Shown here piece after piece: positions 14,533 to 23,295 of a stretch of 32,986 bases of DNA. The translations under genes were made by a program, and so were the position numbers. Source of the DNA: Alphaproteobacteria bacterium (GTDB lineage: Bacteria; Pseudomonadota; Alphaproteobacteria; Sphingomonadales; Kordiimonadaceae); the NCBI GenBank assembly GCA_021774695.1, contig JAJFIU010000119.1, positions 1-32,986 of the forward strand, read 5' to 3'. The notes below the pieces were generated by a model. The model was not told the origin of the DNA, did not search any database, and saw only the letters and a list, made by a program, of their open reading frames with translations. Numbering within the stretch: position 1 is the first letter of the stretch; each line of letters begins with the position of its first letter.

Positions 14533-17373
14533 ATGGAACGGACTGAAACAGCAATGACAGACGTTGTCACCAAAACCGGCGAAATGCGCCGCAAGCACCT
14601 GTCCCAAGCGTACGGGCTTGCTACCGACCTTTTGGCGGGTTCCAAAAGCCTCGAGACCATATCTGGTGAGTTGGCGCAGCGCGGCCTCCCGCTTATGGAG
14701 AAGCGCTTGCTTGCTATGACCGCTCAATGGGGCAGTCCGGCCAGAAGTAAAAATATTGAACGTCTGACGACCCTGGTTGATGGCTTGGCCCATAATGCAT
14801 CTGGCGAGAAACTGTCGTTCAACCGTTTTCAAACCTTGGTTGAGGATGAGGTTGCTGGATTCGTTGTCACAGCACACCCGACTTTTTCAATGTCGGGCGA
14901 TGCGTGGCAGGCAGCCGGTGCGTTCATGAAGGCTTTGCCGGGCGGAAAAGTAGCTGCAGTGAAAGCACTTCATGCACACGGCTTGGCACAAGTTCACCCA
15001 GACCGGTCGCCGACGCTTCATGAAGAACTGGATTATGCCAACATTGCGCTCGGTAACATGCGCCGCAGCCTCAGAACTCTTTACCGGGTTGTATTCGAGC
15101 GTGCCGCTCTTCTATACCCTGCCGATTATCGTTCGCTGCGGCCGCGCCTTGCCACGATTGCCAGTTGGGTTGGTTTTGACCTGGATGGTCGCACAGACAT
15201 CAATTGGTCGCTTGGGCTATTGTTTCGCTACAAAACTGCGACGGCTGGACTGGAGCTGTGTGTCTCTGCTACGGATGCGCTCAAAATTGAGGGCGCGCAG
15301 GCCGGGGTTCATATCGATGCATTGAAGGCCGGGTTTGCGCAGCTCATGGCTTGTTTCCAGTTGGGTCAGGATGCGCTGACAAAATACCAGGACGACGAAG
15401 GTTCGATAAAAGCTTTCAACAAACTTGCGGTAGAGAACCAGAAAGTTAAAGAAAGAGCCCGCGCCGCAATAAGCGAGGCGCTGGAGGCCCTTCTTGCTAT
15501 GCCGCTTGACTCAGATACCTGGCGCGATGTGGCGCTCCTATCAACCGAATGGCGTTCGGTGGGTCTGGGCCTGTCGCATATTCATTTTCGCCTCAATGCC
15601 GCTCAGTTGCACAATGCCATGGGCCCGGAAATTAATCTCACCAACGCCCCGGATCAAAGCGCGATGCGGCGGCACTTTCTGTCGGCTATTTCCGAGAAAT
15701 TGGCAAAGGTGAAACCGCAATCTATCCACTACGGCATGCTCGCGGCAGAGCGCACGACCGCCAAGCGTGTTTTCATGATGGCGGCGCAATTTCAAAAACA
15801 TTTTGATGCGGCAACGCCCATTCGTATGTTGGTAGCGGAATCGGACACTCCCTTCACGTTGCTGGCGGCGCTTTATTACGCCAAACTGTTTGGTGTCGAT
15901 GATCATGTGGAAATATCGCCGCTGTTTGAAACCGCAATTGGCCTCGAGCGCGGCGACCGCGTTATCGCCGAATTGCTCGATAACCCGCATTTCCTCGCTT
16001 ACATCAAAAAACAGGGACGGTTTTGTCTTCAATTGGGCTTTTCAGATTCTGGCCGCTATATCGGACAGCCCGCAGCAACGCTTGCTATTGAACGCTTCAA
16101 GCTTCGATTAGTGCGTTTGTGGAAAGAACGTGGTTTGGGTGATGTGCAGTTGTTGTTCTTCGACACGCACGGCGAGTCTATTGGGCGAGGCGCTTATCCG
16201 GAATCGCTGAAAAAGCGTTTCTTATATACTCACCCTCCCAGAGTGCGCCAGGCGCTGGCAGACTTGTCCAGGCCGGAAAAACATGAAGTCAGTTTTCAGG
16301 GCGGCGAAGGATTTTTGTGGTTCCTCAGCGAAGATACTGCGCTCGCGACTCTGACGGATTTTCTGGAAGTCAGATTTGATCATTACAATGCTGATGCTGA
16401 CCGATTGTATGCCGAAAAAGGCTGGTCGCTGGATTTCTTCCTCACGCTTGTGGAATACCAAAACCAGCTGACAGATCACCCGGGTTATATTCGTATGATC
16501 GATTCTATCGGGCGCAGTTTACTGTATCCCACTGGCTCGCGGTCCATGCGCCGTCAAAGTGGCAATATATTACACCAACGGTTGGAGCGTATTTCCCAAA
16601 TCCGCGCTATTCCGCATAACGCTGTGATGCAACAACTTGGGTATCTGGCAAATTCTTGCGGCGGCCTGGGCACAGCCATTGATCGGGCACCGGACAAATT
16701 TAATACAGTCCATAGCCAGTCTGATCGCCTGAAAATGGTAACCAGTATGGCGCTGCACGGGTTGGCGCGGTCCGACGTGGGTATCATCGAATCTTACGCT
16801 AAACTTTTAAGTCCGGGCTACTGGCTGGATCGCTGCGACAATGCCACCACCAGCGAGCGACGGGCTAATTTGCGGCGGTTGTCCGGCATATTGGAAGGCT
16901 TGTTCGACAGCGACAGCATCGACGCCAATATTCGCAACTTGAGGCGCGATTCGGGCATGATGACCGACTGTCTTGATGAGGACTGCGACACTTCTGCTCT
17001 GGACATCAAGGCCGGTGACCCGGAACTGTTTGAACTGCATGAAATGCGGATTGGACTTATCCAGTTTATTTTCGTCAAGGCGATGGAAATACCGCAGTTT
17101 TCTAGTCGGTTTGATTTTTCGCTGGAAGAGTTGCTGGTGGAATTGTTGCATCTGGAAGTGCCGTCCACGGTCGCGCGGCTGCGGGAAATTTTCCCCGAAT
17201 CCTCACAAGAGGCGGAAAAAAACGGGTATGGCGAAGCCGCCAGTTATGCTGGTGGCCAGACGTCAGGCTATGCGGCGGTGCACCGGGATATATTTGATCA
17301 GTTGGACCAAGCCTACCAACTGGTTTTGACGTTAAGTGGTTTGATTGCTTTGAAAATTGGCGCATTTGGTTAA
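14533..17373 (+). CDS. Divergent phosphoenolpyruvate carboxylase-like protein
   Basis: Large cytosolic protein (946 residues) with the length and motif order of bacterial PEP carboxylase, which makes oxaloacetate from PEP and bicarbonate. Retained: the TAHPT catalytic-histidine motif (H115), FDLDG near 215-219, FR in FRLNAAQ (R353), SPLFET with E466 and FSDS with D505 (the E. coli E506 and D543 metal-ligand positions), and SIGRG with R552. Altered: TAHPTE is TAHPTF; the HGRGG loop is DTHGES, losing its arginine; the SDSAKD lysine is R508; AIPWxFxWTQ is AIPHNAVMQQ; and the C-terminal RNTG is replaced by KIGAFG. PEPC activity is therefore uncertain; altered regulation or another reaction is possible. 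It lies 45 bases after lacI and 45 before zwf, clearly within the Entner-Doudoroff operon. An ATG at 14554 is an alternative start. Confidence 0.8.
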   Translation: MERTETAMTDVVTKTGEMRRKHLSQAYGLATDLLAGSKSLETISGELAQRGLPLMEKRLLAMTAQWGSPARSKNIERLTTLVDGLAHNASGEKLSFNRFQTLVEDEVAGFVVTAHPTFSMSGDAWQAAGAFMKALPGGKVAAVKALHAHGLAQVHPDRSPTLHEELDYANIALGNMRRSLRTLYRVVFERAALLYPADYRSLRPRLATIASWVGFDLDGRTDINWSLGLLFRYKTATAGLELCVSATDALKIEGAQAGVHIDALKAGFAQLMACFQLGQDALTKYQDDEGSIKAFNKLAVENQKVKERARAAISEALEALLAMPLDSDTWRDVALLSTEWRSVGLGLSHIHFRLNAAQLHNAMGPEINLTNAPDQSAMRRHFLSAISEKLAKVKPQSIHYGMLAAERTTAKRVFMMAAQFQKHFDAATPIRMLVAESDTPFTLLAALYYAKLFGVDDHVEISPLFETAIGLERGDRVIAELLDNPHFLAYIKKQGRFCLQLGFSDSGRYIGQPAATLAIERFKLRLVRLWKERGLGDVQLLFFDTHGESIGRGAYPESLKKRFLYTHPPRVRQALADLSRPEKHEVSFQGGEGFLWFLSEDTALATLTDFLEVRFDHYNADADRLYAEKGWSLDFFLTLVEYQNQLTDHPGYIRMIDSIGRSLLYPTGSRSMRRQSGNILHQRLERISQIRAIPHNAVMQQLGYLANSCGGLGTAIDRAPDKFNTVHSQSDRLKMVTSMALHGLARSDVGIIESYAKLLSPGYWLDRCDNATTSERRANLRRLSGILEGLFDSDSIDANIRNLRRDSGMMTDCLDEDCDTSALDIKAGDPELFELHEMRIGLIQFIFVKAMEIPQFSSRFDFSLEELLVELLHLEVPSTVARLREIFPESSQEAEKNGYGEAASYAGGQTSGYAAVHRDIFDQLDQAYQLVLTLSGLIALKIGAFG

Positions 17374-17418
17374 TTTTCTCTCGGCCAGCTGCGGCCAAAA
17401 TGATTTGGAAGACAGATA

Positions 17419-18921
17419 ATGTTAGATGCTTTTGATCTCGTAATTTTTGGCGGTGCCGGTGACTTGTCGCGGCGCAAACTTCTGCCTGCCCTGTATGCTG
17501 GTGTTGCTGCAGGGCGCGTGAATAGAGATAGCCGAATTATCCTTACCTCAAGGTCTAGTATTGAAGGCTCCCAAATTGATTGGTTAAAGGGCCTGTTTGT
17601 CGCGAACAAACCGGCTTGCGGTGTGGAAGAAAAATCCCTGGCGGAATTTTCTGCGATGGTAACCGTTATCGAGCTTGGGTTAATGACCGCCGGCGACGAC
17701 TGGGTTGCACTTCAGGCGTTGCTAACAGGGGATGATGCCCGAGACAACGCCAAAGACGACGAAAGGGCGCTTGTGCATTTTCTTGCGGTGCCGCCAGCTG
17801 TATTCACCCGCACCTGCGAGCTTTTGTGTGAATACGGCTTGAACGAAAGTCGTGCCCGTATTGTGCTTGAAAAGCCTCTGGGTCACGACCTGGCATCTGC
17901 GCAGGCGATTAACGAAGACGTGGGCCGCTGTTTCAAAGAGGACCAGACATTCCGGATCGATCATTATCTTGGCAAGGAAGCGGTGCAAAACCTGCTGGCG
18001 TTGCGCTTTTCAAATATCATGTTTGAGGAGCTTTGGAGCGCCAACACCATTGACCATATTCAGATCACAATTGCTGAAGACCTGGGTGTCGAAGGACGCG
18101 GTGGCTTTTATGAAGGTACTGGCGCGATGCGCGATATGGTCCAAAACCATTTGCTGCAACTATTGTGTTTGGTTGCTATGGAGCCCCCCGCTCGGTTAGA
18201 CGGCGACAGTATCCGCGAAGAAAAATTGAAGGTTTTGAAATCGCTCAAGCAATATAGCGGGCCAGAAATTGACGAGAATGTGGTTCGGGCTCAATATAGT
18301 GCTGGTGCGATGGCAGGTGAAGCCGTTGGATCCTACGGTGATGACCTTGAGCTTGACGGGGAAAGCACCACAGAAACCTTTGTTGCGCTGAAGGCCTACA
18401 TTGAAAACTGGCGCTGGGCCAACGTACCGTTTTATTTGCGTACCGGCAAAAGATTGCCTGACCGGTTTGCGGAAATTGTCATCCAGTTCAAGCCTATCCC
18501 GCACTCGCCGCACGCGGGTTGGGGTAAGCAAATTAACCCAAATCGCTTTATCATTCGCATGCAGCCGGAAGACCATTTGGCCCTGCGGATGATGGTCAAA
18601 AATCACGGCTCGGCCACCGAGGCTCTCAAGGAAGTTGAGATGAACCTTGACGTGGTGGCGGATGGCGGCGCGCGGCTCGGGCCGTATCTGCGGCTCATTC
18701 TTGACGCTGCACGCGGTGATCAAAGCCTGTTTGTGCACCGCGACGAAGTTGAGCACGCTTGGCGTTGGGTTGATAATATTATTGCCCATTGGGAGCATTC
18801 GCCTCTGCCGGTCAAAAAGTACCAGGCGGGCACTTGGGGGCCTTACGAAGCGCACGATCTGATGGTGCGAGATGAGCGAACCTGGTTCTACGAGCCCAAT
18901 GGGCGGCTCGGTGATGGCTAA
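17419..18921 (+). CDS. zwf: Glucose-6-phosphate 1-dehydrogenase
   Basis: Oxidises glucose 6-phosphate to 6-phosphogluconolactone with NAD(P)+, the first committed step of the Entner-Doudoroff pathway. The 500 residues match the family. IFGGAGDLSRRKLLPALY at 9-26 is the dinucleotide-binding start, EKPLGHD at 151-157 is typical, RIDHYLGKE at 179-187 is the active-site signature (catalytic histidine and lysine), and LRTGKRLPDRFAEI follows in the C-terminal domain. The gene lies between the PEPC-like gene and pgl, and its 3' end overlaps the pgl start by 8 bases, indicating translational coupling. Cofactor preference cannot be safely read from the sequence. Confidence 0.96.
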   Translation: MLDAFDLVIFGGAGDLSRRKLLPALYAGVAAGRVNRDSRIILTSRSSIEGSQIDWLKGLFVANKPACGVEEKSLAEFSAMVTVIELGLMTAGDDWVALQALLTGDDARDNAKDDERALVHFLAVPPAVFTRTCELLCEYGLNESRARIVLEKPLGHDLASAQAINEDVGRCFKEDQTFRIDHYLGKEAVQNLLALRFSNIMFEELWSANTIDHIQITIAEDLGVEGRGGFYEGTGAMRDMVQNHLLQLLCLVAMEPPARLDGDSIREEKLKVLKSLKQYSGPEIDENVVRAQYSAGAMAGEAVGSYGDDLELDGESTTETFVALKAYIENWRWANVPFYLRTGKRLPDRFAEIVIQFKPIPHSPHAGWGKQINPNRFIIRMQPEDHLALRMMVKNHGSATEALKEVEMNLDVVADGGARLGPYLRLILDAARGDQSLFVHRDEVEHAWRWVDNIIAHWEHSPLPVKKYQAGTWGPYEAHDLMVRDERTWFYEPNGRLGDG

Positions 18922-19609
18922 CTGGCACCAGTTTGAAAACCGTGACTATATGGTTGCCGCGCTGAAATCGGCGATAAGCAAGCGGCTGCGGGAGGCGATT
19001 GCCTCCGGTCGGCGGGCAAGTTGGGCCGTGTCCGGTGGCTCAACACCGGCCCCTTTGTTTGCGGCAATGCAAAATGAACCGCTGGCTTGGCAAGATATTG
19101 ACGTTGCCCTTGTCGATGAAAGATGGGTGCCTTTTGATCACTCGCGGTCTAACGAGGCCTTTGTTGTTGGTGCGCTGAAAAATGGCAACGCGGCCCCCGT
19201 GCAAGTAACCGGCATGAAAACTGATGATGCAACAGCGATGCAGGCGGTTAAATTGGTAAACCAGCGATACAATGCACTGGCGCAGCCATTTGACAGTGTT
19301 TTACTGGGTGTTGGCGCTGACGGTCACACGGCGTCTTTGTTCCCTGGTGCCGAGGGATTGGACCCGGCTTTTGACGTTAATGCTGATACCTGCGTTGCCC
19401 TGACGGCCATTCGCAGCGGCGTAACAGGCGATGAGCTTGATCGCATGAGCCTGTCGGCAAATGCTATAGCGTGCTCGCCGCATGTGGCGGTGATGATCAC
19501 AGGTGCTGCCAAAAAACAGGTACTGGAAGAGGCACTGCAACCAAATTCGAGCCTGCCGGTGGGCCGGCTGAACAAGATGAAAAATTTTGATGTATATTGG
19601 GCGCCGTAA
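18914..19609 (+). CDS. pgl: 6-phosphogluconolactonase
   Basis: DevB/SOL-type 6-phosphogluconolactonase (231 residues) hydrolysing 6-phosphogluconolactone to 6-phosphogluconate. Signatures are WAVSGGSTPAPLF at 37-49, VALVDERWVPFDHSRSN at 64-80 and LGVGADGHTASLFPG in the middle, holding the catalytic histidine. I choose the ATG at 18914, which overlaps the zwf stop by 8 bases and gives the normal MANWHQF start; the frame is open further upstream, but that would mean a 50-base overlap without family similarity. The start of edd follows 20 bases after its stop. Confidence 0.94.
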   Translation: MANWHQFENRDYMVAALKSAISKRLREAIASGRRASWAVSGGSTPAPLFAAMQNEPLAWQDIDVALVDERWVPFDHSRSNEAFVVGALKNGNAAPVQVTGMKTDDATAMQAVKLVNQRYNALAQPFDSVLLGVGADGHTASLFPGAEGLDPAFDVNADTCVALTAIRSGVTGDELDRMSLSANAIACSPHVAVMITGAAKKQVLEEALQPNSSLPVGRLNKMKNFDVYWAP

Positions 19610-19629
19610 CGGCGTTTTTGGAAGAAAAA

Positions 19630-21429
19630 ATGACCAATTCTAAACTGCTTGAAATCACCGACCGGGTGAAAAAACGTTCCGCTCAAAGCCGCAGAGACTA
19701 CGAAGAACGCATCGACGCCATGCGCGGTGAAGGTCGGGCGCGACCACGGCTTTCCTGCGGCAACATTGCCCACGCCATCGCGGCTTGCTCGGAGGCAGAC
19801 AAAGCAGAAATGATTGCGGATGGCATGGCCAATATTGCCATTGTCAGCGCCTATAATGACATGCTTTCGGCCCACCAGCCCTACCATGCCAAACTTGATC
19901 AGATGAAGCGGGCGATCAGCGACGCCGGGGCTGTTTCGCAAATGGCTGGCGGTGTGCCGGCCATGTGCGACGGGGTGACCCAAGGTCAAGCCGGTATGGA
20001 ATTATCTTTGTTCAGCCGCGATGTAATCGCCATGTCAACCGCCATTGCCATGACCCACAATGTGTTCGACGGTGGCATGCTATTTGGTATTTGCGACAAG
20101 ATCGTGCCGGGCTTGTTGATGGGTGCTTTGTCCTTCGGCCATCTTCCGTTTATTTTCGTGCCAGCCGGGCCCATGTCCACTGGCATTTCCAATACCGAGA
20201 AGGTGAAGGTTCGCCAACAATATGTCACCGGCGAAGTGGGCCGCACTGAACTGTTGGAAAGCGAATCTAAGGCTTATCACAGCCCAGGCACCTGCACCTT
20301 TTACGGTACAGCTAACTCTAACCAGATGATGCTGGAGATGATGGGCTTGCAGCTTCCCGGCAGCAGTTTCGTTAACCCGGATGATCCGCTGCGGGCTTCA
20401 CTGGATTATGCGGCCGCTGAAACCATGGTTAACCTCAGCAATGCCGACAACAAGATAGGTTTGGCGGATATGGTCACCGCGGAATCTATCATCAACGGCA
20501 TTATTGGCCTGCTGGCAACCGGCGGCTCCACCAACCATACCCTGCATATTGTCGCTATCGCGGCGCGGGCCGGTATCCAGATTAACTGGCAGGATTTTGC
20601 TGATCTGTCTGAAATTATTCCGCTGTTGGCGCGGGTTTACCCCAACGGCCTCGCGGATGTGAACGGGTTCCACGCTGCTGGCGGCACGCCGTTTGTGATT
20701 TCTGAATTATTGTCTGCCGGTCTTTTGCATGCTGACATTCAAACGGTGCTCGGCAGGGGTATGGAGCCGTTTGCTGCGATGCCGACGCTGCAGGACGGCG
20801 AACTTGTTTGGAAAGCCTCACCCGAGAAGCCCGAAGAAACGCTCATTCTCCGCAAAGTCACTGACCCCTTCCAACCAACCGGCGGCCTTGCGGTTATGAA
20901 AGGCAAGCTCGGGCAGGCGGTGATGAAAATTTCCGCTGTTAAACCGGAAAACCGGATGATTGAGGCGCCAGCGCTGGTGTTTGAAAATCAGGACGACATG
21001 CTCGCGGCCTACAAGGCCGGAAAGCTGGAGCGCGATTTTGTCGGCGTCATTCGGTTCCAGGGCCCCAAGGCCAACGGCATGCCAGAGTTGCACAAGCTAA
21101 CCCCCAGCCTGGGCGTTTTGCAGGACAAAGGCTTTAAGGTTGCCTTGGTAACTGACGGTCGCATGTCGGGTGCGTCGGGCAAGGTGCCGTCGGCTATCCA
21201 TGTATCGCCCGAGGCCGCTTCAGGCGGCATGATTGCAAAAATTCAGGACGGCGACATGATCCGGCTGGACCCGGAAAACAGCATGCTTGATCTCATGGTC
21301 GACGACGGCATACTCAATGCGCGCATACCCTCAAAGGGCCCATCGCAGCTTCAGACATTTGGCCGTGATCTGTTCGCGACCATGCGCAACACCGTAGCGA
21401 CCGCTGATGTTGGCGGTTCGGTCTTTTAA
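19630..21429 (+). CDS. edd: Phosphogluconate dehydratase
   Basis: Entner-Doudoroff dehydratase converting 6-phosphogluconate to 2-keto-3-deoxy-6-phosphogluconate (KDPG), an IlvD/Edd family iron-sulfur enzyme. The 599 residues fit the family (about 600). Cysteines expected to hold the cluster are C113 (AMCDGVTQG), C155 ([10 protein letters not shown]) and C222 ([13 protein letters not shown]). [21 protein letters not shown] near the C-terminus is highly conserved. The ATG at 19630 has a GGAAG ribosome binding site 5 bases away; an ATG 33 bases earlier overlaps pgl. It follows pgl and precedes eda by 18 bases. The related galactonate dehydratase is not found in the window, but the KDPG-type motifs and zwf/eda context make Edd the right name. 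Confidence 0.95.
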   Translation: MTNSKLLEITDRVKKRSAQSRRDYEERIDAMRGEGRARPRLSCGNIAHAIAACSEADKAEMIADGMANIAIVSAYNDMLSAHQPYHAKLDQMKRAISDAGAVSQMAGGVPAMCDGVTQGQAGMELSLFSRDVIAMSTAIAMTHNVFDGGMLFGICDKIVPGLLMGALSFGHLPFIFVPAGPMSTGISNTEKVKVRQQYVTGEVGRTELLESESKAYHSPGTCTFYGTANSNQMMLEMMGLQLPGSSFVNPDDPLRASLDYAAAETMVNLSNADNKIGLADMVTAESIINGIIGLLATGGSTNHTLHIVAIAARAGIQINWQDFADLSEIIPLLARVYPNGLADVNGFHAAGGTPFVISELLSAGLLHADIQTVLGRGMEPFAAMPTLQDGELVWKASPEKPEETLILRKVTDPFQPTGGLAVMKGKLGQAVMKISAVKPENRMIEAPALVFENQDDMLAAYKAGKLERDFVGVIRFQGPKANGMPELHKLTPSLGVLQDKGFKVALVTDGRMSGASGKVPSAIHVSPEAASGGMIAKIQDGDMIRLDPENSMLDLMVDDGILNARIPSKGPSQLQTFGRDLFATMRNTVATADVGGSVF

Positions 21430-21447
21430 AAAAGTAAGGCACGAAAT

Positions 21448-22071
21448 ATGACAAGCGTTCAGGACGTATTATCGCAGTCACCGGTTATGCCGGTACTGGC
21501 TTTCGAAAGTGTTGATGAGGCGCTGGCGGTTTGCCGGGTTTTATACGAGGCTGGTGTTCGGGTTTTTGAAATAACCCTGCGGCACGACACAGCGTTGGAC
21601 GCAATCAAAGCCGTTAAAGCGGACCTGGCCGATGGTGCAATTGTTGGAGCAGGCACAATCTTGTCGCCTGACCTAGCCAAAGCGGCCCGCAATGCAGGCG
21701 CGGCCTTCGGGGTCAGTCCGGGTCTTACCAAAGAGCTAGGCAGTGCAGTTCGGGCTATGGGATGGGCGTTTTTGCCGGGCGTTTCTACACTGTCTGAAGC
21801 CATGGCAGCGCGGGACATGGGCTTTGCCGCGCTCAAGTTTTTCCCGGCGTCGCTGTCTGGCGGACCAGGCTTTCTGAAAGCTGCAGGTAGCGTGCTGCCC
21901 GATATCCAGTTTTGCCCCACAGGCGGTATTTCCGCGGCGACAGCTCGGGATTACCTTGCTCTTGCCAATGTGCCAACGGTCGGCGGTTCTTGGATTACAC
22001 CGCGCGGCGAAGACGGCACAATTGACCTGACTGCCGTTCGTGATTTGGCATCGGCGGCGATAAAGCTATAA
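21448..22071 (+). CDS. eda: KDPG aldolase (2-dehydro-3-deoxy-phosphogluconate aldolase)
   Basis: Class I aldolase of 207 residues that splits KDPG into pyruvate and glyceraldehyde 3-phosphate and closes the Entner-Doudoroff pathway. The Schiff-base lysine is K130 in ALKFFPAS and the general acid/base is E41 in FEITLR, matching E. coli E45/K133. GAGTILSP at 68-75 and CPTGGIS near 155-161 are the phosphate- and pyruvate-binding segments. It follows edd by 18 bases with a GTAAGG ribosome binding site. Since no dedicated KDP-Gal aldolase is present in the window, it could also serve the galactose pathway; this is inference only, as Eda enzymes differ in C4 stereospecificity. Confidence 0.95.
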   Translation: MTSVQDVLSQSPVMPVLAFESVDEALAVCRVLYEAGVRVFEITLRHDTALDAIKAVKADLADGAIVGAGTILSPDLAKAARNAGAAFGVSPGLTKELGSAVRAMGWAFLPGVSTLSEAMAARDMGFAALKFFPASLSGGPGFLKAAGSVLPDIQFCPTGGISAATARDYLALANVPTVGGSWITPRGEDGTIDLTAVRDLASAAIKL

Positions 22072-22088
22072 ACTTTATGGGTGATCGC

Positions 22089-22112
22089 CGCCCGCTTTTC
22101 GGTGCGCGGGCG
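22089..22112 (+). terminator. GC-rich hairpin between eda and the MOSC gene
   Basis: CGCCCGC (22089-22095) pairs with GCGGGCG (22106-22112) around a 10-base loop, 17 bases after the eda stop. There is no T tract, so it may be an attenuating or mRNA-stabilising stem rather than a true terminator. Confidence 0.35.
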
Positions 22113-22141
22113 ACAGCAATAAATAGCGTGCAGGAGATGTT

Positions 22142-22612
22142 GTGCTCAAAGATCTATTGGAATCGTTCGCTGCCAGTGGCCGAGTAGAATGGATCGGGCT
22201 GCGGCCGGCACGAAAAGAACCGATGCAGGTGGTGGAAACAGCAGTGGTTGCTGACGCAGGCCTTATTGGCGACAGGCGGGAAAACCCCGGTAAACGAGCG
22301 GTTACGCTGATCCAGATGGAACATCTACCGGTAATTGCTGCGCTGGCGGGGCTTGATTGCATTACGCCTGACATGCTGCGCCGTAACATTGTTGTATCGG
22401 GTATTAATCTTCTAGCGCTGCGCCACCACGAAATCAGGGTTGGCGGCGCGGTCTTGCGCACCACAGGCCTGTGTGCGCCGTGCAGTTTTATGGAAAAAAC
22501 CTTGGGCAAGGGCGGATACAATGCTGTTCGCGGCCACGGTGGTTTGACCGCAGAGGTGGTGGAAGGCGGCGAAATTAATTTGGGGTCAGTTGTGGAGCCG
22601 GCTTCTCGCTAG
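22142..22612 (+). CDS. MOSC domain-containing protein
   Basis: Stand-alone MOSC domain (156 residues, starting with GTG). MOSC proteins are sulfur-carrier-like relatives of the molybdenum cofactor sulfurase C-terminus, often linked to Moco chemistry or detoxification of N-hydroxylated compounds. Recognisable parts are GLIGDRRENPGKRAVTLIQME (about 40-60), LRRNIVVSGINL (79-90) and GLCAPCSFME (109-118). C111 or C114 would be the conserved sulfur-carrying cysteine. AGGAG at 22132-22136 supports the GTG start. It lies 70 bases behind eda, separated by a GC-rich hairpin, so it could be the last gene of the Entner-Doudoroff transcript or independent. The target is unknown. Confidence 0.85.
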   Translation: MLKDLLESFAASGRVEWIGLRPARKEPMQVVETAVVADAGLIGDRRENPGKRAVTLIQMEHLPVIAALAGLDCITPDMLRRNIVVSGINLLALRHHEIRVGGAVLRTTGLCAPCSFMEKTLGKGGYNAVRGHGGLTAEVVEGGEINLGSVVEPASR

Positions 22613-22622
22613 TTATCATAAA

Positions 22623-22640
22623 ATTCAACAATCGTTGAAT
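22623..22640. promoter_or_regulatory. 7-bp dyad (ATTCAAC-N4-GTTGAAT) upstream of the symporter operon
   Basis: ATTCAAC (22623-22629) and GTTGAAT (22634-22640) are perfectly complementary with a 4-base spacer. A TTGACC -35-like box lies a few bases downstream, before the two-gene membrane operon. It is a plausible operator for an unknown regulator. Confidence 0.4.
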
Positions 22641-22728
22641 ATGACTTGACCTATGAGCGGCGAACACACTAGGTTGGCCACCAAAGGCGGGCGCAGGTTC
22701 GCGGTAATCTGCGGAGGGGAGACCGCCT

Positions 22729-23295
22729 GTGAAGCTAATACATTCTGTGAAACCAATTCATCTTGTGTTTGCATTGTTGCTTGTGATTGCGGGCATCACC
22801 ATTTTTGTCCTGACCAGCGATATACCACCCGGCGCCAGCGGCGTGCCGCACCCGACAATTGACGGCCTATCTGTGGGCGGTGACGGCGCGGAAAAACTCA
22901 GTGTTATCGGCAAAGCGCCCTATTACTTTCAGATCGCGGTTATTTTGCTGGCCGGAACGCTTCTCTACATGGGCGTGCCTGAGCGACGACGTGACCGTCT
23001 GCTGCGGATTTGTTTTGGCATCGGGATCGCCTTTGCGCTGTTCGTCTGGGTTATGCTTTTCACTGGGTACGAGACGTACTTGGCGACCGGGCAAACTCGC
23101 GTGGTTTTCGGCTTCCCGGTTCCCACCAACTGGATGTTCTGGGGCATTTGGGGCAGTTTTGCTGCGTTTGATGTATTTTACATGGTCGCCTTCCGGCGCT
23201 ATTTTCTCCATCCTGACGACGAAGCAGCATTCCACGCGTTGGTTCGAGAAACCGAAGCCGAAGCCGCCCAGATGAAAAATCGGGAGGCGAACTGA
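22729..23295 (+). CDS. Four-helix membrane protein coupled to a sodium:solute symporter
   Basis: I do not recognise a named family. The 188-residue protein has four hydrophobic segments near 10-29, 66-84, 95-113 and 135-153. A polar loop of about 35 residues with many glycines lies between helices 1 and 2, and an acidic, glutamate-rich C-terminal tail (163-188) is probably cytoplasmic. It starts at a GTG with a strong GGAGGGGAG ribosome binding site, and its stop overlaps the start of the symporter gene (TGATG). This coupling suggests an accessory subunit or partner of the symporter, by analogy with the small DUF4212 partners of other SSS transporters. It is longer than those, and the homology is not established. 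Confidence 0.75.
   Translation: MKLIHSVKPIHLVFALLLVIAGITIFVLTSDIPPGASGVPHPTIDGLSVGGDGAEKLSVIGKAPYYFQIAVILLAGTLLYMGVPERRRDRLLRICFGIGIAFALFVWVMLFTGYETYLATGQTRVVFGFPVPTNWMFWGIWGSFAAFDVFYMVAFRRYFLHPDDEAAFHALVRETEAEAAQMKNREAN

Noticed and set aside
18196-18855. Leftward open frame of 219 codons inside zwf
   Set aside because: Antisense to a well-conserved enzyme gene and without recognisable domain or ribosome binding site.
18872-18913. Upstream in-frame start for pgl
   Set aside because: It would overlap zwf by 50 bases; the ATG at 18914 gives the normal lactonase N-terminus and a short coupling overlap.
19324-19989. Leftward open frame of 221 codons opposite pgl and edd
   Set aside because: It is antisense to two genes with complete family motifs, and its composition is not protein-like.
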